64,000 bases of DNA from Ruminococcus sp. (lineage in GTDB: Bacteria; Bacillota; Clostridia; Oscillospirales; Ruminococcaceae), in contig JAIDUG010000024.1 in the NCBI GenBank assembly GCA_029060305.1, positions 1-64,000 of the forward strand. Direction: 5' to 3'. Below are positions 1-9,792 of this stretch, piece by piece; position 1 is the stretch's first letter, and each line of letters starts with the position of its first letter. The notes under the pieces were generated by a model, which ran no database searches, was not told where the DNA came from, and saw nothing but the letters and a program-made list of their open reading frames with translations. The position numbers and the translations under genes are program-made.

Positions 1-63
1 AGTCGGTAGAGCACTCGGCTGTTAACCGAGTTGTCGCCCGTTCGAGCCGGGCAGGGGGAGCCA
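1..63 (+). tRNA. tRNA-Asn (anticodon GTT), 5' end outside window
   Basis: Anticodon arm ctcgg-ctGTTaa-ccgag, T arm gcccgTTCGAgccgggc, 3' CCA at 61-63. Confidence 0.88.
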
Positions 64-100
64 AAAGCCTGAAAGTTAAATTTCAGGCTTAATTTTTTAT
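64..100 (+). terminator. Rho-independent terminator after tRNA-Asn
   Basis: aAGCCTGAAA-gttaaa-TTTCAGGCTT followed by aatttttt. Confidence 0.8.
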
Positions 101-132
101 ATGATGATAAATGAAATTTATAGGAGAAGTCT

Positions 133-582
133 ATGTTGATATATAAAGCTAGTTTTGAGGATTTGCAGGAAATTTTGCAACTACAATATCTTTCTTATCA
201 AAGTGAAGCAGTCCTATTTGAGAGCAAGGATATTCCGCCATTAAAGCAGACATTGGATGAAGTAATAGACGAATATAATAATGGTGTTATACTCAAAATG
301 GTTAATGATGAAAATGCTATTATTAGTTCAGTACGTGCAAAAGAAGATAAAGGAACAGTATATATCGGAAAATTAATGGTTCACCCTGATTATAGGCACA
401 ACGGATATGGTACAAGACTTATTAAAGAAATAGAAGAATATTTCCCGAATAAACGATATGAACTTTTTACAAGTACAAGAAGCAAAGATAATATTCATTT
501 ATATCAAAGTTTAGGATATAAAATATTCGATAGAAAAGCAATCAATGATGAGCTGGAATTTGTATATATGGAAAAAGTTTAA
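133..582 (+). CDS. GNAT family N-acetyltransferase
   Basis: GNAT core motif GKLMVHPDYRHNGYGTRLIKEIE and C-terminal YQSLGYKIF. Confidence 0.85.
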   Translation: MLIYKASFEDLQEILQLQYLSYQSEAVLFESKDIPPLKQTLDEVIDEYNNGVILKMVNDENAIISSVRAKEDKGTVYIGKLMVHPDYRHNGYGTRLIKEIEEYFPNKRYELFTSTRSKDNIHLYQSLGYKIFDRKAINDELEFVYMEKV

Positions 583-635
583 ATTCTGATTTATACAAAT
601 AAGTCCGAAAATTTTTATATAGTTAGGATAATAAA

Positions 636-1037
636 ATGAAAGATAGATATATAGTTATTCCGCCTGATAAGTGGCGGAAATTCGTTGACATAGCATTTAA
701 TAATAGTAAATATTTTAGTTTAACATTATTTTTTGGCGTTGCTCCGAAATATGATTACATAATAAACGAGTTAGATTATTGGCTTATTGACGTTGAAACC
801 GTATGGGGAGAGTATGAAAAAAGATTTTATGAATGTAATAATTTTACAAAAAGAATTATTTTATCTGTAAAAGACATTGATATGTTCGGAAAAGGAAAAT
901 ACCCTGATGATTTGTGTTTTTATAATGAAATGGGAAAGTGGTTTGAAAACGTATCACATGAGGAGCAGTCATTTGTCTTTTTTCCGGAATGTAAGGTTAT
1001 GGACAAACTGAAAGAAAACGGATTCATGATATTTTAA
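636..1037 (+). CDS. Hypothetical protein
   Basis: Intact 133-aa ORF, no recognised family. Confidence 0.5.
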   Translation: MKDRYIVIPPDKWRKFVDIAFNNSKYFSLTLFFGVAPKYDYIINELDYWLIDVETVWGEYEKRFYECNNFTKRIILSVKDIDMFGKGKYPDDLCFYNEMGKWFENVSHEEQSFVFFPECKVMDKLKENGFMIF

Positions 1038-1099
1038 AAAATCTATTTTTGGTCATAAACAATTAATAAAGATAAATCAGAATGTGTAAATGAACGGAG

Positions 1100-1315
1100 T
1101 TGAGAATTGTGTTTTTTCCACCAATAGTTTTAATACGAAAAAACTTGATTATAAAAAAATTATCTCAATGTGGTGCTTTTACTGAAGAGACTGCTAAAAC
1201 ATTTTCGGAAGCCGGAATTATTAATCCTAATGGGTTCAAAAAAATAAATGACACTTTAGAAAAACAAAAGGTATTAGTAAGAACTAAAGAAAACAAATAT
1301 TACTTGAATAAATAA
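1100..1315 (+). CDS. Hypothetical small protein, possibly helix-turn-helix-like
   Basis: 71-aa ORF with non-ATG (TTG) start. Confidence 0.35.
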   Translation: MRIVFFPPIVLIRKNLIIKKLSQCGAFTEETAKTFSEAGIINPNGFKKINDTLEKQKVLVRTKENKYYLNK

Positions 1316-1545
1316 TTACAAATTATAATTTGGGAGTGTATTACGCAATATAAACTTAAATTATTTGGACTTGTAATTCTTTTGGAGATATTCACATTGA
1401 TTTTATACGAATTAAATCATTGCATTGTTTCCATTGTTTGCGGTGCTAAAATAACATAGTTCAGCATTTTAATTGTACATATCAACTATATTTGATGAAA
1501 GTAAAACAGTAAATTCTAATTTATGCAAGTAATAAAAAAATCAGC

Positions 1546-1578
1546 CCGAAAGTTTTTAAATGCTTTCGGACTTTTTTA
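1546..1578. terminator. Bidirectional terminator
   Basis: cccgaaag-tttttaaatg-ctttcggac flanked by A and T runs, between convergent genes. Confidence 0.65.
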
Positions 1579-1764
1579 TTAATTCTGGTGTTTTACAACA
1601 CCGTATTCGTCATCAAGGCGATAATAAGGACATGAATAATTCGTACCTTGTAAGAATCTGTACATTTCGTCCTCGTCGAGATTGACCATACAGACATAAC
1701 ATTCATAGTCATCATCGTAGACGTAATTAGTACAGGTTTCGCAGTTAGTAGATTTATTTTTCAT
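1579..1764 (-). CDS. Small Cys-rich protein (DUF6472-like)
   Basis: CETCTNYVYDDDYECYVCMVNLDEDEMYRFL..CPYYRLDDEYGVVKHQN; overlaps the start of tsaD. Confidence 0.6.
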   Translation of the reverse strand: MKNKSTNCETCTNYVYDDDYECYVCMVNLDEDEMYRFLQGTNYSCPYYRLDDEYGVVKHQN

Positions 1765-2771
1765 ATTTCCTCCATTGACAATGTAGCGATTGCGTTCAGA
1801 CTTTCATCGGCAGTAATTCCTGCAAGGAAATTATAACTTCCCTGACAAGCAATCATAGCACCGTTGTCACCGCAGAGAGATTTTTCAGGCATATAGAAAT
1901 CAAATCCGTGTTTTTTGCAGGTTTCTGAAAGTTTTGTACGTACTCCCGAGTTTGCGGAAACTCCACCTGCAAGGGCTATTTTTTTGTAACCGAGACTTTC
2001 GGCAGATGTTATAGTTTTTTCTGTAAGAATTTCAGAAATAGTTTTCTGAATACTTGCGGAAAGGTTGTTGTAATTGAGTTGAATATTTTTCTGTTGTGCG
2101 TTGTGGATTAAGTTTATAACGTTTGTTTTGAGACCGGAAAAACTAAAATCAAATTCGTTTCCTGTAACTTTTGGGTGCGGAAGTCTGAACTCAGATGGGT
2201 CACCGGTTTGAGATGCATTGTCGATATGTACGCCACCAGGATATGGAAATCCCATAGCCCTTGCACATTTATCGAAACATTCACCGGCAGCATCGTCACG
2301 GGTACGACCGATAACTTTAAATTTCGTGTAGCTTAGTACCTCTATAATGTGACTATGACCACCGCTTGCGACAAGGCACAAATAAGGCGGTTCAAGTTCG
2401 GGATATGTGAGGTAGTTTGTAGCGATATGTCCGGCAATGTGGTGCACCGGTACAAGTGGTTTTCCGGAAGCCATTGCAAGACCTTTTGCGAAATTCACGC
2501 CTACCAGTAAAGCTCCGATAAGTCCGGGGGCATATGTAACGGCTATTGCGTCAAGGTCGGCAAGAGTAACTCCAGCGTTATTGAGTGCCTGACGTGTAAC
2601 TCCGAGTATATTTTCGCAGTGACGGCGTGAAGCTATTTCCGGTACAACTCCGCCATATTTTTTATGTTCCTCAATTTGTGTGGAAATTACCGACGAAAGT
2701 ATTTCACGGCAGTCTTTCACAACACTTACTGCTGTTTCGTCGCAGGAGCTTTCAATTCCAAGTATTAACAT
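1761..2771 (-). CDS. tsaD: tRNA N6-adenosine threonylcarbamoyltransferase
   Basis: MLILGIESSCDETAVSVV, HHIAGHIATNY, LVASGGHSHI motifs. Confidence 0.97.
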   Translation of the reverse strand: MLILGIESSCDETAVSVVKDCREILSSVISTQIEEHKKYGGVVPEIASRRHCENILGVTRQALNNAGVTLADLDAIAVTYAPGLIGALLVGVNFAKGLAMASGKPLVPVHHIAGHIATNYLTYPELEPPYLCLVASGGHSHIIEVLSYTKFKVIGRTRDDAAGECFDKCARAMGFPYPGGVHIDNASQTGDPSEFRLPHPKVTGNEFDFSFSGLKTNVINLIHNAQQKNIQLNYNNLSASIQKTISEILTEKTITSAESLGYKKIALAGGVSANSGVRTKLSETCKKHGFDFYMPEKSLCGDNGAMIACQGSYNFLAGITADESLNAIATLSMEEI

Positions 2772-2786
2772 AATATCACCTTTATT

Positions 2787-3167
2787 TTAAATTATTCCGT
2801 ATTCCAATTCTTCGCATATTTCAGACCAGAATGTATCACCATTTTTAAAAGCGTTTGCATCTGATTCAAGAATTTTTAATCTGAAATTTTCTGGCGGATT
2901 GTTTGTATTTGCATATTCTTCAAATAGCAAAAGTTGTTTTATAAAAATACTGATATTTACCGAAATATAAGAAATTCTTTTATCGTATGTTGTTATGTAA
3001 TATACTTTGTTATCTTCGGCAATGCCAATAAGATTACCTGCAATATCTTTGTCACCGCCGATTATCGTATAATTATTGTTTTGAAAAGATATACTGTAAA
3101 AATCAGAATTACTTAAAAACGTCACTTCTAAAATTGGTTTGTCAGGGAAATGAATATCTAAGTACAT
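2787..3167 (-). CDS. Hypothetical protein
   Basis: 126-aa ORF between tsaD and rimI; immunity-like small protein, family not recognised. Confidence 0.5.
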   Translation of the reverse strand: MYLDIHFPDKPILEVTFLSNSDFYSISFQNNNYTIIGGDKDIAGNLIGIAEDNKVYYITTYDKRISYISVNISIFIKQLLLFEEYANTNNPPENFRLKILESDANAFKNGDTFWSEICEELEYGII

Positions 3168-3180
3168 TTTATCACCTCAA

Positions 3181-3261
3181 TATTCTGTATTCTATTTTTT
3201 TGTATATTCAGACCAAAATATATTGTCGCTATAAAAAGCATTTGTATCTGATTTAATAATT
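3181..3261 (-). pseudogene. 3' remnant of a paralogue of the 2787..3167 gene
   Basis: Minus-strand translation KIIKSDTNAFYSDNIFWSEYTKK* resembles KILESDANAFKNGDTFWSEICEELEYGII of the neighbour; no start or body. Confidence 0.6.
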
Positions 3262-4032
3262 TTACATACCTATCATTGTAAATACATTGTGTTCTTTGAA
3301 TGTTTCTGTTACCCAACTATCCGCTTCTTTCAGACATTCGTATATCTGACCGCCTGTTTCGGAGGCTTTTTTCATTATCATAATCCATTGATTTTCTGAA
3401 ACTTCTGTTTCGCCGACAGGGTCATAATCCGGAATAATCATACTAAAAATTTCTTCAAGACCAAGCATAAAATGCATATCTTCAGATATTAACAGAGAAT
3501 CGCTTTTCCAGAAACTTATTCCGTCAAAATGCCCTTTGTACCATTCGTGATAACAAGTTGAGTTTCTTTGATTTTCATAAATAAAATATTTCATAAATTT
3601 TTTTATCATAACAATTGCGTTTTCGCAAGGATTTGAATAGAAGTTTTTCCGTACTGATAGTTTTTCAAAACCGCATTTTTCATAAAGACGTATTGCAGAA
3701 ATATTGCTTTCACGGACTTCAAGGAAAATATTTTCCGTACTGTCGGGGAGAATTTTTATAAATTCTGCTATAAGTTTCTGTGCAAGTCCTTTACGCCTGA
3801 AATTTTCGTCAACGGCAACGCTTGTTATATCACCTTCGCCCTCCGCAAAGTACCCTGACAACAACGCAATAACTTCATTTCCGTCCGTGAAACATAATAC
3901 AATGCCGTTTTCTTTGCGTACTTCCGAACGGAAAGATTCAGCAGACCAACCGTCACTGCCGACACATTTTTTGTCAAGTGCCGACAGCTTTTCAGACAAG
4001 TTGTTTTCAGGTGTAACTCTCAGTAACTCCAT
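3262..4032 (-). CDS. rimI: Ribosomal-protein-alanine N-acetyltransferase RimI fused to a ~110-aa C-terminal domain
   Basis: DITSVAVDENFRRKGLAQKLIAEFI, FLEVRESNISAIRLYEKCGFEKLSVRKNFYSNPCENAIVM; extra domain begins MKYFIYENQRNSTCYHEWYKGHF. Track start at 4086 is inside polA; MELL start preferred. Confidence 0.8.
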   Translation of the reverse strand: MELLRVTPENNLSEKLSALDKKCVGSDGWSAESFRSEVRKENGIVLCFTDGNEVIALLSGYFAEGEGDITSVAVDENFRRKGLAQKLIAEFIKILPDSTENIFLEVRESNISAIRLYEKCGFEKLSVRKNFYSNPCENAIVMIKKFMKYFIYENQRNSTCYHEWYKGHFDGISFWKSDSLLISEDMHFMLGLEEIFSMIIPDYDPVGETEVSENQWIMIMKKASETGGQIYECLKEADSWVTETFKEHNVFTMIGM

Positions 4033-4036
4033 TGAA

Positions 4037-6556
4037 TCACCCCTTAGCATCGTACCAGCTTTGACCCTTATTAACGTCAACGGCAAGAGGTACTTTCATT
4101 TCGTAAACATTCTGCATTTCTTCACGGAGAATTTCAGAAGCACGGTCAGCACATTCAATGTCAGACTCTATAATGAGTTCGTCGTGAACCTGTAAAATAA
4201 GTTTTGCGTTTATGTTTTCAGCTTTGAGACGGCGATAGACGTTAACCATAGCAATTTTGATAAGGTCGGCGGCAGTACCCTGAACAGGTGTATTCATTGC
4301 GATACGTTTTCCGGCAGATAACTGTATTTTATTTGACGACATTATTTCAGGAATATATCTTTGTCTTCCAAAAAGTGTTGTAACTGTTCCGGTTTTCAGA
4401 GCGTTTTCAATGGTTGAATCCATAAATTTCTTTACTTTCGGATATCTTGCAAGGTAATTGTTTATATATTCCTCAGCCTGTTCACGTGAAATATTTATGT
4501 CCTTTGCGAGCGAAAATGCACCTATACCATAAATTATACCGAAATTAACGGCTTTTGCAGTATTACGCATTGCAGAATTTACCATTATTGGCGGTACGTC
4601 AAAAACCTGTGAAGCGGTTGAAGTATGAATATCTTCGCCGGATTGGAAAGCTGTTATCATATTTTTGTCACCGCAGAGATGTGCCATAACACGCAGTTCA
4701 ATTTGACTGTAATCAGCGTCAATAAGGACTTTTCCCTCATCTGCTATGAAAAACTTTCTCATATGCTTGCCGAGTTCAGTACGTACAGGAATATTCTGCA
4801 TATTAGGCTCAGTAGAGGAAATTCTTCCCGTACGTGTTTCAGTCTGCTGGAAAGATGTGTGAATACGTTCATCCATGCCGATTTTATCTAAAATTCCCTC
4901 AACATATGTTGAATTGAGTTTTGTGTACTGACGGTATTTTATGATATCTTCAATAATCGGGTCAACGTTTCTGAGTTCCTCAAGGACTTCCGCACTTGTG
5001 GAATAACCTGTTTTTGATTTGTTTTTCTTACTTGTGGGGAGTTTGAGTTCCTCAAAAAGTACTACTGCCAGCTGTTTCGGTGAAGATATGTTGAAGAGAT
5101 GTCCTGCTCTTTTATAGATTTTCTTTTTTGCTTCCGAAATCATTACGGAAAGAAATTCCCCAAATTCTTCAACGCCTTTTTTATCTGTTTTAATGCCGGT
5201 ATCTTCCATAGATGCGAGAACTTCTATCAGCGGTAATTCTATATCTCTATATAATGAAATAAGTTTTTCCTTTTTCATTTCGGAAATAAGTGTTTTCAGA
5301 AGAAATTTCATTGATACGATGTCCGAAAAAATACCGTTTTCCTCATAATAGCGTACGTCGTATTCAAAACAGAGATTTTTTATTGAATAGTCTGAGTTTG
5401 AGGCGTTCAGCAGATAGCCACATATAGAAATGTCATTTTTAAGATTATTAAGTACAGAGTTTCTTTTCATTGCATATCTGTAGTGTAATTTCGCACTGTC
5501 GGTGGATTTTTCACATGGAGAAGCAAGGAATTTTACAATAATATCTTCTTTTATGCTTGTGTACACTATATTTTCCTGCAATACATAAAGTTTTTTTCTT
5601 TTAATCAAATACACGCATTTTGTAAGGGAATCTATTACTTCATAAGTGAGTGGCTGTTCTGTGACTTCAACAGGAGGAAAATCGTTGTTATTTTCAGGAG
5701 ATTTGACATTGAGTTTTTCGAGAACCTTATACATTTCCAAATCTGCAAACAGTTTATTAAGGCTTTCATTATCGGGGTCATTCGGAATATAGTGTTCAGG
5801 AACAGAATCTATCGGAACTTTACAGCATATAGTTGCAAGCCATTTACTTTTAACAGCATCATTCATACCTTTCTGAAGTTTTGTCTTTACGTTTTTTGAA
5901 AGACTGGAATCTTCATATTTCTGGAAAAGGTTGTCAATATTTGTGTATTTCTTTATGAGAGAAGAAGCAGTTTTTTCACCTATTCCTGCAACTCCTGATA
6001 TATTGTCAGAGCTGTCTCCCATAAGGGCTTTAAAGTCAATGAGGTTGACCGGCTGAAATCCGTATTCTGCCGTAAAACGTTCCGGAGTATATTGTATAGT
6101 TTCTTTGTTTGTGGTGAGAAAAACTGTTACATTATCGTTTACAAGCTGTAGACTGTCCCTGTCACCTGTAAGTATATAACACTGGTTTCCTGTTTCAGTA
6201 CATGAACGGGCAAGAGTGCCGAGAATATCATCTGCTTCATAGCCTGCACATTCTACAGTCTTTATTCCCATAAGTTCGAGAATCTTTTTAATAATCGGCA
6301 ACTGTGGGGCGAGGTCGTCAGGCATACCGTGGCGGTTTGCTTTGTAGGAAGAAACGGCTTTGTGACGGAAAGTCGGCTCACTTCTGTCAAAAGCAACTGC
6401 CACAGCATCAGGGTTTATAATATTCAGGTTTTTAAGGTAGATGTTTATAAATCCGACAACTGCATTTGTCGGAACACCGTTTTTATTGGAAAGCAGTCTG
6501 ATTCCGTAGAAAGCACGGTTAAGAATACTGTTTCCGTCTATTGCGAGAAGTTTCAT
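4037..6556 (-). CDS. polA: DNA polymerase I
   Basis: 5'-3' exonuclease N-terminus plus TRTGRISSTEPNMQNIP, DADYSQIELRVMAH, AVNFGIIYGIGAF, QVHDEL. Confidence 0.97.
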   Translation of the reverse strand: MKLLAIDGNSILNRAFYGIRLLSNKNGVPTNAVVGFINIYLKNLNIINPDAVAVAFDRSEPTFRHKAVSSYKANRHGMPDDLAPQLPIIKKILELMGIKTVECAGYEADDILGTLARSCTETGNQCYILTGDRDSLQLVNDNVTVFLTTNKETIQYTPERFTAEYGFQPVNLIDFKALMGDSSDNISGVAGIGEKTASSLIKKYTNIDNLFQKYEDSSLSKNVKTKLQKGMNDAVKSKWLATICCKVPIDSVPEHYIPNDPDNESLNKLFADLEMYKVLEKLNVKSPENNNDFPPVEVTEQPLTYEVIDSLTKCVYLIKRKKLYVLQENIVYTSIKEDIIVKFLASPCEKSTDSAKLHYRYAMKRNSVLNNLKNDISICGYLLNASNSDYSIKNLCFEYDVRYYEENGIFSDIVSMKFLLKTLISEMKKEKLISLYRDIELPLIEVLASMEDTGIKTDKKGVEEFGEFLSVMISEAKKKIYKRAGHLFNISSPKQLAVVLFEELKLPTSKKNKSKTGYSTSAEVLEELRNVDPIIEDIIKYRQYTKLNSTYVEGILDKIGMDERIHTSFQQTETRTGRISSTEPNMQNIPVRTELGKHMRKFFIADEGKVLIDADYSQIELRVMAHLCGDKNMITAFQSGEDIHTSTASQVFDVPPIMVNSAMRNTAKAVNFGIIYGIGAFSLAKDINISREQAEEYINNYLARYPKVKKFMDSTIENALKTGTVTTLFGRQRYIPEIMSSNKIQLSAGKRIAMNTPVQGTAADLIKIAMVNVYRRLKAENINAKLILQVHDELIIESDIECADRASEILREEMQNVYEMKVPLAVDVNKGQSWYDAKG

Positions 6557-6618
6557 AGGTCATTCTCCTTAGTAATATGATAATTATATTATATCACACA
6601 TTGACGGAAATAGCAAAT

Positions 6619-7158
6619 TTAATTTATCGTGTATATGGAAGTTATTCCTTCGGTTGATATTCCTGCAACCTGTGCAGACTGTTTTTCGCCTAAAAGTCCG
6701 CTCATAACTGTAATTATATCACATTCCGGAGCTTTTCCCTGCTTGACTGCATTTTCAACAGAACCTCTCAGCCTTTCAACACTGCTTTCAAAAATATTTT
6801 CTTCATTTTCGGAATACGCAATTATACATGACGGTGAGACTTTCCATTTATGGAGCATAAATTCAAGTGTGTCAATGCTGTTCTTACCGTCAAGGACAAT
6901 CATTTCAGTATAACCGGTGAAAATTTTCTTTCCGGTACGGAGTTCGGCAACTTCCTTTGCTTCAGCAATGTCCCGTCCTGACGTTGTGATGTACTTTCCG
7001 TCTTTTGTGAAAAACGTGAAAGTAACAGTTTTTTTGTCGTCTCCGCTGACTGAAACCGCACGCAGATAATTTTTATCGTGAACACGTCCGTTTGATTCAC
7101 AGCCGGTAAACGTCAATAATATCATCATTCCTAAAAAAAGTATGATTTTTCTTGTCAT
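6619..7158 (-). CDS. GerAC-like lipoprotein, short
   Basis: Lipobox LLTFTGCES; follows gerAB and gerAA genes; only 179 aa. Confidence 0.6.
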   Translation of the reverse strand: MTRKIILFLGMMILLTFTGCESNGRVHDKNYLRAVSVSGDDKKTVTFTFFTKDGKYITTSGRDIAEAKEVAELRTGKKIFTGYTEMIVLDGKNSIDTLEFMLHKWKVSPSCIIAYSENEENIFESSVERLRGSVENAVKQGKAPECDIITVMSGLLGEKQSAQVAGISTEGITSIYTIN

Positions 7159-8156
7159 TTCGATAAACTCCTTTTCAGCAGTATGGCAGACGGTAACAGG
7201 AATAATATTATACCTATAGCGATTATATTTATAAAGCTGTTATTTTTGCCGGTGAATATGAATGCTGTACCTACCATTACGGCAAGTACAGAAGTTGTAC
7301 GCAGTTTCTTGAATTTCGGGAAAATCTTGATAAGAAGTTCAGTAGATGCAAGACTTTGTATTGCTATTGAAAAGACTGCAAAAACAGCGAATATTATAAG
7401 AAACAGTGAATCAATTCTCTGTACGGAAAAAGGTTGTGCAAGCTGTCCGGCGGTTACTACCGGAAACTCTGTTATTTTCATAATACCACCTGCAACAAGT
7501 ATTGAAGAAATCGTCACTGTAACTGTCAGTATAATTTTTCCGGTAAAATAATATATAGTATTTTTCAGCGGACTGCCTTTTGTGTAACTCAGGAATACAG
7601 CAAAACTTCCGAGACCACCGCTCAGAAAAAATCCTCTTGTAACTTCTGTCATAAAACTGTCGGAAGTTTTTGTTGTGAGAATATTATTCCAGTCTGAACC
7701 GAAAGAAGCACTTATTACAACTATTAGAAGTGAGATAACTCCGGCAGACATTGCGATGACAGCAGACCGTGAAACAGCTTTCAGACCTGTTGACGATGAG
7801 TACAGACATACAAGTGCAATCATTCCCGCAATGAGAAGTTTTCCCCATATGCCGTTTGAGTTTTCGTAAGGAATATAAATAACGTCGGAAGCTCTCCATA
7901 GCATAGAAAAGAGCGTTCCGCCCCACAGTAACAGGTATATCAGATATACTGACTGTACGATTTTTCCTGAATTTTCTATAGTACCGCCTGAACTGTATAA
8001 TTTCGCAAGCGGAAGCGACATTATAAACTGTACAGCTATTCCGCACAGAAAACCCGTTATTGTCAGGACTGAAATCTGTCCGTGAAAACATAACAGCGTA
8101 AAAGTATCAGTTATAAGAAGCATAGCGGTAAGCTGAGTTTTAGTAATTTTCGGCAT
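7155..8156 (-). CDS. GerAB/ArcD-type spore germination permease
   Basis: Multi-TM protein starting MPKITKTQLTAMLLITDTFTL; between gerAA and gerAC homologues. Confidence 0.78.
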   Translation of the reverse strand: MPKITKTQLTAMLLITDTFTLLCFHGQISVLTITGFLCGIAVQFIMSLPLAKLYSSGGTIENSGKIVQSVYLIYLLLWGGTLFSMLWRASDVIYIPYENSNGIWGKLLIAGMIALVCLYSSSTGLKAVSRSAVIAMSAGVISLLIVVISASFGSDWNNILTTKTSDSFMTEVTRGFFLSGGLGSFAVFLSYTKGSPLKNTIYYFTGKIILTVTVTISSILVAGGIMKITEFPVVTAGQLAQPFSVQRIDSLFLIIFAVFAVFSIAIQSLASTELLIKIFPKFKKLRTTSVLAVMVGTAFIFTGKNNSFINIIAIGIILFLLPSAILLKRSLSK

Positions 8157-9623
8157 TTATTCGTGGTACTCCTCTACTGTAAAATTCCGTGACTGCATTT
8201 TCGGGAAATCGGCACGAATAGCAGTATCGTCAAGTCCGGCAGGTCTGAAAGGCGAAAGCGGTGCGGTATACGGAAATCCGTAATCTTCTGTTGAACATAT
8301 ATTCACAAGTACGGCACACGCTAAAATACTTATTCCGAAAAGTCCGAATATTCCGCCTGCTATAAGAAACGAAAGGCGTAATATAGTAAGTGTATCATTT
8401 AATTCAGGTACAACGAAACCGCTTATAACGGCAAGGGCTGTCATAGTAAGCAGAGGTGTGCTTATCAGTCCGGATTCAACAGCAGAGTCGCCTATTATCA
8501 GACCGCTTACAATACTTACTGCACCCCCTACAGGTTTCGGAAGTCTTATTCCTGCTTCCCTGATAATTTCGTACATCAGCAGTACAAAAAGCGATTCCGT
8601 CAGTATCGACAAAGGGGCTTTCTGTTCAGCCTCAACTAACAACATAAGCATTGTACTGTTGAGGAGTTCGGGGTGATACAGGACTATTCCTGCGTATACT
8701 GCCGGAAGAAGTACGGAAATAAGAAATCCGAAATACTTAATCCAACGTATAAAGGTAGAGTAGTAAGGTTTGAAAGCATAGTCGTCAAGGGTCTGGAAAC
8801 TTTCACAGAAAAGTTTCGGAATAATTATTGAAAAAGGTACGCCGTCAATCAGTAGTGCCACACGTCCTTCTATGAGTTTTGAGCAGAGAACGTCAGGGCG
8901 TTCAGTAGTACCGGTGGAGCTGAAAAGTTCAAAGTTTTCACTTTCAACAAAAGGTCTCACATAACCTGTACTCAGTATGGTTTCAAGTTTTATGTTGTCA
9001 AGCGATTTGTGTATTCTTTTGAGCAGGTCAGACGGTACACGGTCTTTCATATAGCACAGACACAAATCTGTACGGCTTTTTTCACCCTTTACAAAAAGTT
9101 GCATAACAAGTTCCGGACTTTTTATTCTTCGTCGTATAAGTGACATATTTGTGCGGATAGTTTCCACAAAGCCCTCGTGAGAACCCATTATATTGCCTTC
9201 TCCGGACGGCTCTGAGATACTCCGGACAGCATAGCCCTGTACTCCAAAAGCAAGGGCTTTGTTTATTCCGTCGGCGATAAGTACCGCAAAACCTGAGTTT
9301 ATCAGACGGAAAAGGCTGTCGTATTCGGTAGCAACCGGACGGTCTGTTGACAATAGCAGAAAGTTCTGAATATAGTGGAAAAGTTCATGGGAATCTTTTT
9401 TTGTATCAATATTGACAATAGGTTCGAGAACAAGTTCGGTTATAGTTGCGGTTGAAAGCATACCCTCACAGCATATCAAAGCACATTTTATGTTTCCTGT
9501 TATAAACTCGTTTATCAGCACGTCGGAAGAACCGCCGGAAATTTCCTTGATTTTTTTGATATTCAGTTTCAGGTCAGGAATTATTGACAATTCCTTGTAA
9601 TCTTGCTGTTGCAAATTTTTCAC
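8157..9623 (-). CDS. GerAA-type spore germination protein
   Basis: GEKSRTDLCLCYMKDRVPSDLLKRIHKSLDNIKLETILSTGYVRPFVE, TGTTERPDVLCSKLIEGRVALLIDGVPFSIIIP. Confidence 0.92.
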   Translation of the reverse strand: MKNLQQQDYKELSIIPDLKLNIKKIKEISGGSSDVLINEFITGNIKCALICCEGMLSTATITELVLEPIVNIDTKKDSHELFHYIQNFLLLSTDRPVATEYDSLFRLINSGFAVLIADGINKALAFGVQGYAVRSISEPSGEGNIMGSHEGFVETIRTNMSLIRRRIKSPELVMQLFVKGEKSRTDLCLCYMKDRVPSDLLKRIHKSLDNIKLETILSTGYVRPFVESENFELFSSTGTTERPDVLCSKLIEGRVALLIDGVPFSIIIPKLFCESFQTLDDYAFKPYYSTFIRWIKYFGFLISVLLPAVYAGIVLYHPELLNSTMLMLLVEAEQKAPLSILTESLFVLLMYEIIREAGIRLPKPVGGAVSIVSGLIIGDSAVESGLISTPLLTMTALAVISGFVVPELNDTLTILRLSFLIAGGIFGLFGISILACAVLVNICSTEDYGFPYTAPLSPFRPAGLDDTAIRADFPKMQSRNFTVEEYHE

Positions 9624-9792
9624 CTCGCATATAATAAAATCTGTCTGTATTATGTGCGTGATTTTTTCGAATATCCTGAAACCAAACGTTATAAGAATTA
9701 ATTTAATAAAAATTTTCTGAAAAGGACTTGAAAAAATTCCGGATAGCTGTTATTATAGTATAGGTATAAAACAGAAAGGTTCTGAAATTGAA

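Noticed and set aside
1330-1475. Short hydrophobic reading frame ...QYKLKLFGLVILLEIFTLILYELNHCIVSIVCGAKIT*
   Set aside because: No convincing start codon or RBS; may be a gene remnant but not supportable
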